In this document: positions 35,761 through 47,258 of the stretch, piece after piece
How positions within the stretch are numbered: the first letter of the stretch is position 1
Layout of the letters: every line of letters begins with the position of its first letter
From: Euryodendron excelsum
Taxonomy: Eukaryota > Streptophyta > Magnoliopsida > Ericales > Pentaphylacaceae
NCBI GenBank assembly: GCA_033060915.1
Contig: CM065389.1
Location: forward strand, 20,346,001-20,410,000
Direction of reading: 5' to 3'
DNA length: 64,000 nucleotides
Notes under the pieces: model-generated
What the model was told of the DNA's origin: nothing
What the model saw: the letters and a program-made list of their open reading frames with translations, nothing else
The model's database searches: none
Made by a program: the position numbers and the translations under genes

Positions 35761-37417
35761 GACCCCTTTTCAAATAATCTTTCAACTCAAAAACTATTTT
35801 CATAAAATACTTTCAAAGCACCTTACTCCCTTGATATCTCAAAAATCAACTCCAAAACCTTTTCAAACATTCTCTCACTCTATTTTCAAATATGTCTCCA
35901 AAAAATTCTCTTAAACTTGTCTCAACCAAGATGGCTAGACATTTAACATTTTTCAAAAACTATTTTCGAAATGCTTTCAAGGATTCACAACCCTAAGGTG
36001 TCCCTAACCTTTTATAGTTAGGGATTCCAAGGGAAGGTAATACATTAAATGCAACTCTCAAAGTTGTCCATATTAGGGTTCCAAAACCCTAAGTATTTTT
36101 AAAAGTTCTTTTCAAAAAATGAATTTCAGATATCACATTCTTAAGGCAACCCTAATCCTTCTATGGCTAGGATTATTCAAGTGTGAGTGAGAGGGTTCTA
36201 TGACCCTAAAGTTTTAAAGAACCAAAGGGAAGTCCCTAGCCCCCTTTTCAAACATGTCTTCAAAACTCATTACCCTCAAGAGTTTAGTTCTTCAATGACT
36301 AATCTCTCAAAGGTAAATGAAGCATTAAAAATGCCCTTCATAAGGTGTTCAAAGATTGTTTTCAAAATCATTTCAAGACAAGTTCATAAAAGCTCTTGTA
36401 ACTTTAAGTCCAATTTTCAAGACCATAATCAAACTTTCAAAACTTTCAAAACTCTCTTAAGTTATGTTCAAAAACATTTCAAAATGCTTCAAAATCCCAT
36501 TTCAAGAGCACTTTTAAAAACCTTCAAGTTCTATTCCAAAAACACTCCAACACCTGATTTCAAATCAAAATTCTCAAGTTCTCTTTTCTCAAAGGCCACA
36601 AAGTGTCTCCCAACCTTTCCAAAGGCCTCAAAGCATTTTCAAACATTCCAAAGGCCTTAATGCGCCTATTTTCTATCGAACCCTTGCCCAAACTACAAAT
36701 AACCTGATTCTCACCAAATGAGATACGTAGGTAACCTAAAATGGTGCGGTCATAACTTTTATTTCAACTCAAGTCATTTTTTTAGAACTCTCTATCAATT
36801 TAAGATCCCTATTTTAAATTCCTTTAAAACTTTTATGTTTTCAAATATTTTTTCCAAAACTTGCATCATGCATCATTCATCCAAAAACTGATGACCAAAC
36901 CCTATTTTTAAAACTCTAAAGTGGATATTAAGTGGATAATAGTAACCGATTATTCTAGTGAGAGAATAAAGGGTGATTAGACATGTAGGTACTAAAAGGG
37001 CGGGGTAGGGTAATGATCTTAGGATATCTTTCCTATATGTAACCAACCCCCGGACCATAGATTTCTACTTTCAAACACCCAAAATGGAGTTATTTTTAAA
37101 AAGGGCTTAAATTTTTTCAAAGGTTGCCAAACAATCTATTTTTTTAAAAACCCTCTCTTGTGGAAGTTTTCCAAAACCCTTTTCTAAAATCCTAAGTGTA
37201 ATTTCCGAATTATACTTAGTTTTAAGTGACCTAACTCACCTTAATTTAGTTAGGTAGCGACTCCTATTTTTCTAAAAAAACCCTTAGTCAATTCAATTCC
37301 AAGTTCAAACCTAGTTGCACTCATCCTTTTAGGAGGATAAGTTCTAATAACAGAGTACTGTGCTTTTACTTGAGTTGAAAGGACTTGGTTAAACACCGGG
37401 GTGCAACAGCTGGGACA

Positions 37418-37476
37418 TATATGTATATACTTTATACATGTGGCTAGTGGGCCACCCTAAAGAGACATGTCTTCTA
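37418..37476 (-). mobile_element. 5' LTR of minus-strand copia, last part
   Basis: The TATATGTATATACTTTATACATG phrase and following CACCCTAAAGAGAC match the end of the left LTR. The terminal TCTTACA has decayed to TCTTCTA. The GTATC after it matches the left flank in four of five bases. Confidence 0.8.
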
Positions 37477-37668
37477 GTATCTAGACAAAGTTCGAATGCA
37501 AAGTGGATGCTCCTACATTCAATGTTGTTTGTGGGCACTTCAATGTCTTGTCATCATATTTCTAGTGTGGTTGCAATGATTAAAGCCCTTCATTCCAATA
37601 TGATTAAAGCACTTCAATGCAAAGTCCATACTCACAGTCACCGGAGAGTTGCCAGAGATGGAAAATTA

Positions 37669-38626
37669 TGATTCCTTGAGTGTATAATGTATAAATCGTT
37701 AAATATAATTTAAATAAGATAACACACATTTTAACTCAAAGAAAGATGCAATAACTCAAGTGGAATCTTTCCTCCACAAAAGCTTTCTTCGGTCTCTATC
37801 TCCCAAGCTCTCTAGCATGATGAAAAATATGAATATTAGGGTTTATAAAAGAGAGCTGACCAAAATTCCTAATTGACTCTCTTAATAAGGCAAGTAATTG
37901 CTAGAAGGCCAAAAGTTAAGGCTATAACTAATTTTTTTTTTTTTGTTTTTGTTTTTTTCTTGGGAATTAAACTATTAAAGGGTTGAAGAAAGAAATTAAA
38001 GGCAAAAATGCAAATCAACATTCAAAACACATAGCTTAAAAGCAAAGTTTTTAATATGGAAATTGTCAGTTATAAAGGAAGTCACTGGTAATGATGAAAT
38101 ATAGTTAAAATTCTAAAAATAGACAATTATTTGAATATTTTATTCATCCAATATTTTTCTTTTTTTTTTTTGTATTATATATATCGGCTATGATACTTCA
38201 ACTTTTTCTCATTTTCTAAGTATTTTTTTTATGTATTTGAATATTTTATCCACCATTTATTTTTTCAATACTTTCCATGAAATTTTTGTTATTTTCTTAT
38301 ATAGCACAGAAATTTAAGATAGCTCCAATGTTACAGTCTCCCTTAATATTCTAAAATATCATTTTCAATCATTCTTCTTAGTCAAAAAATTTCACAATAC
38401 CTTGCGAAAATTTAAACTATGGCCAATTTCTCCATTTCTCATTCACCCATTTTGATTGGTGCCATCTAGCCAATATGGCGAATTCAATCTTCCTCCTTCC
38501 ATCATTGAACGTCCATCTTGGAGAAGAAAGAGTATAATATTTCTACAATTTGATTTCACAGTAAAATTGGATAAAAACTAGAATTTCATTATGTCGCGTT
38601 ATTTAGAAAGACAAAAAAATTAGTGA
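37669..38626. repeat. 0.95-kb direct repeat, copy 1
   Basis: It begins TGATTCCTTGAGT and ends near AAAAATTAGT. It aligns with 46324-47258 in the same orientation, with small indels such as the T-rich run. It holds TTTATAAAAGAGAGCT, a TATA-like site (about 37843). No coding potential and no terminal inverted repeat was seen. It may be an LTR or a non-autonomous element; its class is unresolved. Confidence 0.7.
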
Positions 38627-38639
38627 TATGAACTGAGGA

Positions 38640-39023
38640 TAAAAGAGAAGACTTTAAATATTCAAAGGCTATTTGGGTGTTTGGTTATACAAGTAAGTTG
38701 GGAAATATAGGAATTGGTGAGTCAGTATCATTATAACCTGGCAAAAGATTACTGGCCAAAGAATTAGTAAAAGACGGTTAGCAAGTTGCAACAGTTATTA
38801 GTTGGGTTTATAATACTCTGTTCATCTCTGTTCCAGTGAGTGGAAGTAGAGCAATCTGATTGATTGCTTCTGGTTAGTTAGTTTGACAGTTAGGAAATGG
38901 TTAAAATGTCTATATATAGAGAGAGAAGTGAATGTAATACAATATGCATATTTTGATATTCTCAATTAAAGGTTCTATTATTGGTATAAGCAATTGTTCT
39001 TTTTCCTAGCTAGGCTTCTAACA
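38640..39023 (+). mobile_element. 5' LTR of gypsy element, start uncertain
   Basis: The right end CTTCTAACA (39023) is followed by a PBS. A CTATATATAGAGAGAG promoter-like site lies at about 38911 and a GAATGTAATACAATATG phrase after it. The left limit is not visible because no 3' LTR is present in the window. It lies between the end of direct repeat copy 1 and the PBS. Confidence 0.5.
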
Positions 39024-39024
39024 A

Positions 39025-39036
39025 TTGGTATCAAAG
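39025..39036 (+). other. Primer-binding site, variant of initiator Met
   Basis: TTGGTATCAAAG matches the initiator-Met site TTGGTATCAGAG with one change, directly after the LTR end. Confidence 0.75.
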
Positions 39037-39085
39037 TTGGTGGTCCTCCAACCGACAAAGGTAGGAACAATCGAAGGTGGCAGAT

Positions 39086-40774
39086 GGCACTAGAGCAAAG
39101 GATATTCAGGCATTAAAGGAAGGTTTAGAAAGACAGGCTAAAGAAACAAGAGCACTGCAGTTGGAACAAGCAAAAGCTATTTAAGAACTGAAGAACATGA
39201 TGATCTCCATAAATGCTAAGTATGACCAACTTGCCAGGAAGGTTGCTCCACCATCTGTAGATCAAGAAGAAACTTCTCATATGGTGATTGGGCTGAATTC
39301 TTGGGGAAATACCCAGACCAGATATACAAAATTAGATTTTCTCAAATTTTCTAGAGAAGATCCATTAGGATGGATTTACAAGTGCACCAGATTCTTCGAA
39401 TTCAATAGAGTGGAAGAAAGGCAGAAGGTGAAATTGGCTGCACTACATCTTGAAGACAAGGTCTTAAGGTGGTTCCAATGGTTTGAGAGCACACAAGACA
39501 AGTTGATTTGGGAAGAGTTTGCATAGGCATTAATTGCTAGATTCAACAATTGCGCATATGAGGATGCCATTGGAGCTTACCATGCTCAAACAAGTCACAA
39601 CTTTAAATGCTTATCAAGAAAGATTTAAAGAACTACTAATAGAACAAAAGGCCTCTCTAGAGGTTTTTTCATAAACTGTTTCACAAGTGGATTAAAAGAA
39701 GAGATTAACGCAGATGGTCAAATGTTTAGGCCCAACAGTATAGTTCAAGCCATTGGTTTAGCTAAGCTCCAAAAGGAAAGCATTGAAGCGATTACAAGGA
39801 GAACCAGGTCTCAATCAAGGAATTCTTTCTCCTTTAATAACAACAAGAGCAATGTAACCGACACAACCAACCTTGAGAATTCTTTCATTCCTATTAAATG
39901 ACTCATAGAAAAAGAGATGGAATTGAGAAGAGAAAATGGACTTTGCTATAATTGTAACGAAAAGTTTTTAGGGGTCATCAGTGCCAGAAGAAACAATCGT
40001 ATCTGTTGGAAGGTAAAGAAGAGAAGGATGACTTGTAAACCTAACAAATCTAAAATGAAGAAGCAATAAGTGATGAAGTACCAGAGGAGATCCAACAAGA
40101 AGTATCCCAGATCTCTGTATATGCATTGACAAGTACCACCTCATTCAGAACCATGAAGGTTAGACGAAATATTAAGAAAAAACTCATTATCAACTTGATT
40201 GATTCGAGAAGTACCCACAATTTTCTAGATTAAACATGGCCAAAAGAATAAGGTGTGAATTAGAACTTACTCAAACCTTGATAGTTTCTATAGTTAATGG
40301 AAACATGGTTAGAAGTAACTTTGTTTGTAGACAATAAACATGGTAAATGCAGGGAACTCAATTTACATCTGAAATGAGGATTTTAGCACTAGGACGTTAT
40401 GGTATGGTATTGGGAGTTCAGTGGTTAGCACCATTGCAGCCTATCACTTAGGATTTCCAAAACCTAAAAATGGAATTTCTACTAAAAAGAAGGAGACATC
40501 TCTTAAGGAGGAATAAAATAGGGATGTTCAAGTCATTAGTAGTCAAAAAATAGGAAAGGTGGTAAGTGAGGAACCCTAAGGAATGTTGGCCCAGCTTTGC
40601 TCATCCAAGGAGGAGAAAAATAAGAAGAATCCAGAATAGACATGACATACTTGCTCAGTGAATATCAAGGCATTTTTGAAGAACCAAAAGGGTTCCCCCC
40701 AGTAAGGCCCCATGAACACAAGATTATATTGGATGAAGGTAGCCTACCTATTAATGTTAGACCATACAGGATTA
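39086..40774 (+). pseudogene. Gypsy gag, protease and RT start remnant
   Basis: Gag reads KLDFLKFSREDPLGWIYKCTRFFEF and KVLRWFQWFE (39197-39526), the gypsy retrotrans_gag signature. A zinc knuckle CYNCNEKF..GHQC follows (about 39945, frameshifted). The aspartic protease IDSRSTHNFLD is at about 40200, with R in place of the usual G. The RT entry PPVRPHEHKIILDEGSLPINVRPYR (40680-40770) ends where the LINE begins. Stops at 39182, 39524 and elsewhere show that it is dead. Confidence 0.85.
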
Positions 40775-43367
40775 TGTTCGACCATTATGCATATGGTTTT
40801 CTTGAAGATTACAAGGATAGACCTTTCTTGGAAGGAGAGGTTGAGAAGAAGTTATGTATGGTTAGTCAACAATCTCTAGAAGGAAAATTTAAGGAAATGG
40901 AAAGTTAGAAGGTCCTCAAAAGTTGCAATGGAAACAAAGCCTCTGGTCCTGATGGTTTTAAAATGAGCTTTTGGCAGAAATATTAGGAGCTATCAAAAGT
41001 AGATCTTCTTCAATTTATGAAGGATTTTCACAACAACGGAAGGATTTTTAAAGGTATCAATGCATCCTTCTTAACTTTAGTTCCTAAAAATGAAAGTCCT
41101 TACTCCCTAGGAATGTACAGACCTATCTCCTTGATTTCTTCTATCTATAAATTACTTTCAAAAACCCTAACATTGAGGTTGAGAAATGTAATCAAACAAA
41201 TAATCAGTGAAAGCCAATCAGCCTTTGTAAAAGGTAGGCAAATCTTAGATGGAGTATTAAGTACTAATGAAATAATTGATTATTGGAGGAGAAAAAAGAG
41301 AAAAGGGCTTGATCATTAAATTGGATTTCGAAAAGGCATTTGACAATGTCAACTGGGAATTTCTACTCCAAATGATGGTTAAGAAATGGTGTAAATGAGT
41401 TAAAGAATGTCTCTCAAGTGCCAGTGAGTCAGTACTGGTACATGGGGCTCCCACCAATGAATTCAAGATGCAAAAAAGGTTAAGACAAGGGGACTCTCTC
41501 TCACCATTTTTATTTATAATGGTCACAGAAGACTTAAACATTCTATTACAAAGAGCAAGATCATAAAACCTCATCAACGGATACTAGATGGGATCTGAAG
41601 TTATGCATCACCTTCAATTTACTGATGATACACTTCTTTTCTATTTTGCTGATATAGAGGAAGTTAGGAAACTGAAGAGAATACTGAGATGCTTTGAGAT
41701 GCTATCTAGCTTAAAAATTAATTTTCAAAAGTCAATGGTAAGTGGGGTAGGGGTGGATGAAGGCTTGCTTTCAAAGGTGGTAGACATTAGTAAGTCCAAG
41801 AAAATCAAATTGCTGGATAGGGGTGGTGAACAACATTAGGAATAAATTAGCTTTTTAGAAAAGAAGGTTTTTGTCTATAGGAGGTAGATTAACATTGATA
41901 AAGTCTACCTTGGCCAACTTACCTGCATATTACTTCTCAATGTATAGGGCTCCCATCAAAGTATGCAAGGAGATTGACAAATTGCAAAAGAAATTCTTAT
42001 GGGGGACAAAAAAGATAAAATAAAAAAAAAAAGAATTCATTGTGTTAGTTGGAATAGAATCACAATCAGTAAACAAAAAGGTGGTTTAGGACTAACTCCT
42101 GTAAGAGTTATGAATATAGCACTATTGTATAAATGGTGGTGGAAATTTACAAATGACAGAAAAGCATTATGGAGAAAACTGGTTTGTCAAAAGTACAAAT
42201 GGGCTAAATCTAGACGGACTTTCCCTGAAGTGACTGGTGAAGGTTTATCAATCTTTATAAAGGACATCTTATTGCAAAAGGATGATCAGAAGAATTTCAA
42301 TGTCTTTCTGAAAACAAATCTTGAGATCAAAATTGGGAAGGGACTCTCAACATTCTTTTGGGATGAACCACAGATGGAGGGGATCTATTAAAGTCAAGGT
42401 TCCCTAGACTCTTCTTATTGTCTGATAAAAAAAAGGCAAAGATTTTTGAGATTTTGCTAGATCAAGGTTCTTGGAATCTAAGCTTCAGAAAAAGGCTCTT
42501 CAGCCGGGAAGAAAGTAGCTTAGAGGATCTTAAGTAGCTTCTCAACAATAAGATAACAAATAATGAAGAAAATGACTCAATTATTTGGAAAGGCAGCAAT
42601 GATAGAGTATTCACAGTTAAATCCTTTTGTCAAAAGGTGGAAGAGCTCAGTTCACGGGTGAATTCTAATTTGGCTCATCTTTGGAATTCTTAGGTTCCAC
42701 TTAAGGTTCAAATCTCTTGTTATATGGCTTTGCAAAACAAAATCAAAACCAAAGTATTGTTGCAGCAAAGGAAAATTCTACATCAGGTTGATAACTTAAA
42801 TTGTGTGCTCTGTAAAAATATTCTAAAAGACTCTGAGCACCTATTACTCAGGTGCAGATTTTCATGGCTTATCTGGAGCAATATTCTTGAATGGTGGAGA
42901 TTGGAATGAGTATTTCCAACCAACATTGAGCTTCACTTTAAGTGGTGGAGGGATCAAAATCACAAATTGCTGGGAAAATATCCATGGGTAGCTCTATTCT
43001 TTGCAACCACATGGAATATTTTCCTGGCAAAGAATAAGGTAATTTTCAAGAACAGTGTCTTGAGTGGGGAAGAAATTGTTGAGGAAATTAAGCTTTAGGT
43101 TTTGCTTTGGACACAAGCTAAAACAAGGTTTGAAAGTCTTGATTGTTACAGTTTTTTTCACCATATTGAAGGAGTTAAATCTTTTGATCCTTCTTTTATG
43201 AAATCTGGCAACTCTCTATTGGTGGAATGAACTATGTTCATCCATAGGGTGTTTTTTCTCTTTGGGGTCTTGAAGGATAATTGTAAAGCCTTTCAGGCTT
43301 GTAATATCCTTTATTTGTATGATCCATTTATATTTATATAATTCCTTTTTACTATTTAAAAAAAAAA
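40771..43367 (+). mobile_element. 5'-truncated L1-type LINE inserted in gypsy RT
   Basis: It starts inside the linker before RT (DRPFLEGEVEKKL), then RT motifs GNKASGPDGF, FLTLVPKNESP...YRPISLISSIYKLLSK, SAFVKGRQILDGV, QGDSLSPFLF and FTDDT (in place of FADDT). Near the end is a zf-RVT domain (WNS.VPLKVQ; C-VLCK...EHLLLRC). Several stops and frameshifts (about 40906, 40984, 41319, 41396, 41587). The 3' end is the typical CTTTTTAC.. then A10 at 43358-43367. The endonuclease domain is absent. A possible short duplication ATACAGG/ATACAAG flanks it. Confidence 0.88.
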
Positions 43368-44755
43368 TACAAGTACCTTATTTAAAAAAAAATGAAATTG
43401 AGAAGATAGTTCATGAAATGCTTCAAGCTGGAATTGTTCAGAATAATACAAGGCCTTATTCATCCCCTGTCCTATTAGTTAAAAAAAAGAAAGGGATAAT
43501 AGCTGGAGGTTATGCATAGATTATAAGGCCCTAAACAAGATAATTGTTAAGGATAAATTCCCTATTCCAGTCATTAATGAGCTGTTGGATGAGGTGCATG
43601 GTTCAAAATACTTCTCCAAATTAGATCTAAGGTATGGATACCATCAGATATAATTCTACCATGAGGACATTCCAAATACAGCCTTTAGGACTCATCAAGG
43701 CCATTATGAGTTCCTTATGATGCTTGTTGGTCTCACTAATGCCCCCAACAACTTTTCAAAGCTTAATGAATGAGCTTCTTAAGCCATATCTCAGGAAATT
43801 CATTTTGGTATTCTTCGATGATATACTTATCGATAGTAAATCTTGGGGGGAGCATTTACAACACCTAAGAACAGCTTTGCAATTGCTATAGAATCATCAA
43901 TTAGTAAAAAAGTCCAAGTGTGCATTTGGCAAAGGAAAGGTAGAATATTTAGGGCATATAATCAGTGGGGATAGGGTCTCTGCAGATACTGGTAAAATAG
44001 AATGTATGAAACTAAGGCCTAAGTTGAACAACTTAACGTCTCTTAAGGGATTCTTAGGCCTTACAGGTTATTATAGAAGATTTGTAAGAAACTATGGTCT
44101 GATCAGTGCACCACTAATCAGCCTGTTAAGAAAGAATTCATTCCAATGGTGTTCAGAAGCTGAAGATGCCTTTGAAAAGCTTAAACTGGCCATGACACAA
44201 ACTCCAGTTCTTGCCATGCTTAACTACTCATTGAACTTTGAAATTGAGTGTGATGCATCAGGTATTGGTGTTGGGGCTGTATTAATGCAGAAAAGGCACC
44301 CAATTGCTTACATTAGCAGTGCCTTAGCTCCTAAGAAATTAGGACTATCAACTTATGAGAAGGAGTTACTAGCCATTGTCATAGCAATGAATAAGTGGAG
44401 GTATTACCTATTGGGGAGACATTTCATTATTAAAACTGATTACCAAAGCCTCAAGTACTTGATGGAACAAAAGATTATCACACCCTTATAACAGAAGTAG
44501 ATAACTAAGCTACTTGGTTTTGATTATGAGATCAGGTATAAAGCTCGTTGTGAAAATAAAGTTTCTGAAGCATTATCCAGAGCTTATGAAGAAGCTAGGA
44601 GCTTAACAGCCATCACTACAGTCCAAGAGTAGTGGGTTCAAGATTTGAAAACTAGTTGGCAAGAAGATCTGGAAATTCATACTATTATTAATGAATTGGA
44701 GGCTCAGACTAAGGCTCATCCAGGTTATGAGTGGCACTAGCTTCTTTTAACATAC
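43368..44755 (+). pseudogene. Gypsy RT and RNase H remnant
   Basis: RT resumes with KNEIEKIVHEMLQAGIVQ (43391), then [12 protein letters not shown] and a frameshift into [30 protein letters not shown] and the catalytic FFDDILI (about 43810-43830). The connection and RNase H follow: GFLGLTGYYRRFVRNYG, FEIECDASGIGVGAVL, STYEKELLAIV and TDYQSLKYL (44006-44491). Stops at 43650, 43888, 44492, 44501 and 44630. After ...HPGYEWH it is cut by the solo LTR. Confidence 0.88.
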
Positions 44756-46066
44756 TGATTACACTCCAAAAGTGTAATCTTAATCCCTTAATTAGTAGAT
44801 TGTTAGCTCTAGTTTAGGTATTAGACTAGTATTTTATCCTTAAATTGTCATAAACATGCCTTTTTGATCTAATTGCAAGAAATGTACCTCAATTATAGAA
44901 GAAATGGCCAAAAAGTGCATTACCGATCGATAACTGAGTGATAATCGAGCACTCAACCAAGCGATTGCCCAACTGACCGAGCACTTAGCCAACGCACTGA
45001 GCGATCGCCCCAATTCACTGAGCGCTCGCCTAGCACTCGGATGTTAAAAATATGCACCAATTGCTAAACTTTAGAGAACCATATTCATAGTTTGAATCAG
45101 GAGTGCTAACAGAGCGCTAGGCTAGCGCTCGCCTAATGAATTCCTGTTTTTGCATCTACTATAAAAGGCTATTGGATGTTTTTTAAGGGAGTTTTTTTCC
45201 TATCTCTCATTTTTGTGCTTAGATAGCTTAGATATTTTGTATTAGGAGTAGTTTTAGAGAAAGAAACTTTGTTTTCCTTTACTTTCTTTCACTTTCGTTT
45301 ATTTTTCTTGTAACCAAACACTAGTTTCTTCTCAATTCAATGCAAGATTTACATTTCTCTATGCTGTCTACAATGAATTCTAGTAGCTAATCTTCTACTT
45401 GAATGCAATTGTGAAGATCTACCAAGGATCTTCAAGTATTTCAATAGAGGTAACTAGATTTCAATAATCTATGTTATAATTTCTCTAATTCATCTTAATT
45501 AAGTTTGGATCTATAAGAAAACTTAGATTCATAACACAGTTTGGTAATTGTTATGCACAATTTCATAATTGGTATAGAGATTGCATAAATCTGTGGTTTG
45601 AATCTATGACTCTTTCAATTTATTTCAAATCTACACTCAACGAAGTATAAATTCAAGATCTTATAGTCTAAATCCTCCGAATCAAGGATCCACTGATTGA
45701 TCCTTGATTTGAGTTATCAAACCCTATATTGATGCTCTTGTTAGACTTGGTAGATTAAATCAATTACATCCAAGTCCCTTTTTAATTGCCTTCAAATTTA
45801 GTTGTTAATTGCTTTGATTGCTTTGCCTTAGTTGTTAATCAAACTCTCTTCTAACATCAATCATATTTTGGTCTCTTTTACTTAGATTCAATTTACATAG
45901 TTGCTATTCAATTCAAGTTAATTTAGTGTTATCTAAGTGTTGGTAGTTTATATTTGATTTAGTCCTCGAGGAAATTGACTCCGGTACACACTAGATTTTA
46001 TACTTCAATCGCGACACTCGTTCTTTTATAGGTTCTCAATTTCCAAACATCTTAAGGAGCGATTCA
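44756..46066 (+). mobile_element. Solo LTR, 1311 bp, inserted before gypsy integrase
   Basis: Starts TGATTACACTCC and ends GCGATTCA. Flanks CATAC (44751-44755) and TATAC (46067-46071) agree in four of five bases. Removing it rejoins gypsy RNase H to the integrase H2C2 region (..LLLTY / IYKGKLVVG). TATAAAAG at 45160 and the closing GACTCCGGTACACACTAGATTT phrase fit a gypsy-type LTR. Its family and relatives are unknown to me. Confidence 0.7.
44999..45130 (+). promoter_or_regulatory. GAGCG..CGCTC palindromes upstream of LTR TATA
   Basis: GAGCGATCGCCC (about 44999), GAGCGCTCGCC (about 45020) and a perfect inverted repeat GAGCGCTAG-G-CTAGCGCTC (45112-45130) occur. Degenerate copies (GAGCACTC, GCGATTGCCC) lie from about 44946. 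The last dyad ends 29 bp before TATAAAAG at 45160. A regulatory role is inferred. Confidence 0.65.
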
Positions 46067-46071
46067 TATAC

Positions 46072-46322
46072 AAAGGAAAGTTGGTTGTAGGCTCCAATTC
46101 TCAATTGAAGGATAAACTGATGAAAGAATTTCATAACTTAGCAATCGATGGATATTCAGGGGTGGACAAGACAATCAAACGAGTCAGGCGAAATTTCTTT
46201 TGGAAAGGATTAAAATGGGATATTAAAATATTTGTTTATGAATGTGGGGTTCGCTAGAAACATAAGAATGAAAATGTTCGGTTACCTGGTTTACTGCAAC
46301 CACTGCCTATTCCTACACAAAT
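46072..46322 (+). pseudogene. Gypsy integrase zinc-finger fragment
   Basis: H2C2-type region: KLVVGSNSQLKDKLMKEFHNLAIDGYSGVDKTIKRVRRNFFWKG, then VYECGV and NVRLPGLLQPLPIP (46075-46318). The zinc ligands are altered (H-N-L-A-I-D-G-Y where GHxG is usual) and a stop replaces the last cysteine region. The frame breaks at 46323, where direct repeat copy 2 starts. The integrase catalytic core and 3' LTR are missing. Confidence 0.8.
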
Positions 46323-46587
46323 TATGATTCCTTGAGTCTACTAGGTATAAAGCATTAAATGTAATTTGAATAAGATAACACACATCTTAACTCAAAGAAA
46401 GATGCAAAAACTCAAGTGGAATCATCCCTCCTTCGGCCACAAAAGTTTCCTCTAGTCTCTCTCTCCCAAGCTCTCTAGCATGATGAAAAATATGAATATT
46501 AGGGTTTATAAAATAGAGCTGGCCAAGTTCCCCAATTCACTCCCTTAATAAGGCAAGTAATTGCTTGAAGGCCAAAAGTTAAGGCTA

Positions 46588-46625
<38 letters not shown>

Positions 46626-47258
46626 GGCTTGGGAATTAAACTATTAAAGGCAAAAATGCAAATCGACATTCAAACCACATAGCTAAAAGCAAAGCTTTCA
46701 GTATTGAAATTATCGGTTATAAAGGAAGTTACTGGTAATAATGAAATACAGTTGAAATTGAAGAAATAGGCAATTATTTGAATATTTTATTCATCCAATA
46801 ATTTTCATTGTTTTTTATTATATATCTCGGCTATGATACTTCAACTTTTTCTCATTTTCTAAGTATTTTTATATGTATTTGAATATTTTATGCACCATTT
46901 ATTTTTTCAGTACTTTCCATTAAATTTTTGTTATTTTCTAATATAGCATAGAAATTTAAGATATCTCCAATGTTATAGTCTCTTTTAATATTCTATAATA
47001 TCATTTTCAATCATTCTTCTTAGTCAAAAATTTTCACAATACATTGCGAAAATTTAAACTATGGCCAGTTTCTCCGTTTTCTCATTCACCCATTTTGATT
47101 GATGCCATCTAGTCAATGTGGGAGAATTCAATCTTCCTCCTTCCATCAGTCCATCTTGGAGAAGAAAGAGTATAATATTTCTATAATTTGATTTCACAAT
47201 AAAATTGAACAAAAATTAGAATTTCCTTTTGTCTGGTTATTTAGAGACAGAAAAATTA
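46323..47258. repeat. 0.95-kb direct repeat, copy 2
   Basis: Same orientation and part order as 37669-38626. It has its own TTTATAAAATAGAGCT TATA-like site (about 46509) and a TA/T run at 46591-46626. The left edge is sharp inside the gypsy integrase. The right edge is near AAAAATTAGT, after which the two copies diverge. Confidence 0.75.

Larger units (their letters stand above)
30499..37417 (+). mobile_element. Giant Ogre/Tat-type LTR inside copia LTR
   Basis: It starts TGTAAGCATCC and ends ...GCTGGGACA. Without the nested SIRE-like LTR it is about 4.6 kb. Collinear with 1-5082: TATA (31609), CT-rich leader (about 31880), G-poor CTTTCAAA tract, GAGATACGTAGGTA (about 36720), AAAGGGCGGGGTAGGGT (about 36997) and TTAGGTAGCGACTCC (about 37250). 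It has no PBS-gag-pol, so I infer a solo LTR. Joining 30498 to 37418 rebuilds the copia LTR without an obvious target duplication. Confidence 0.7.

Noticed and set aside
36187..36660. 157-aa plus-strand ORF in the second Ogre-type LTR
   Set aside because: Low-complexity Phe/Lys/Ser/Thr-rich product of the G-poor tract; no domain, not conserved in the first copy.
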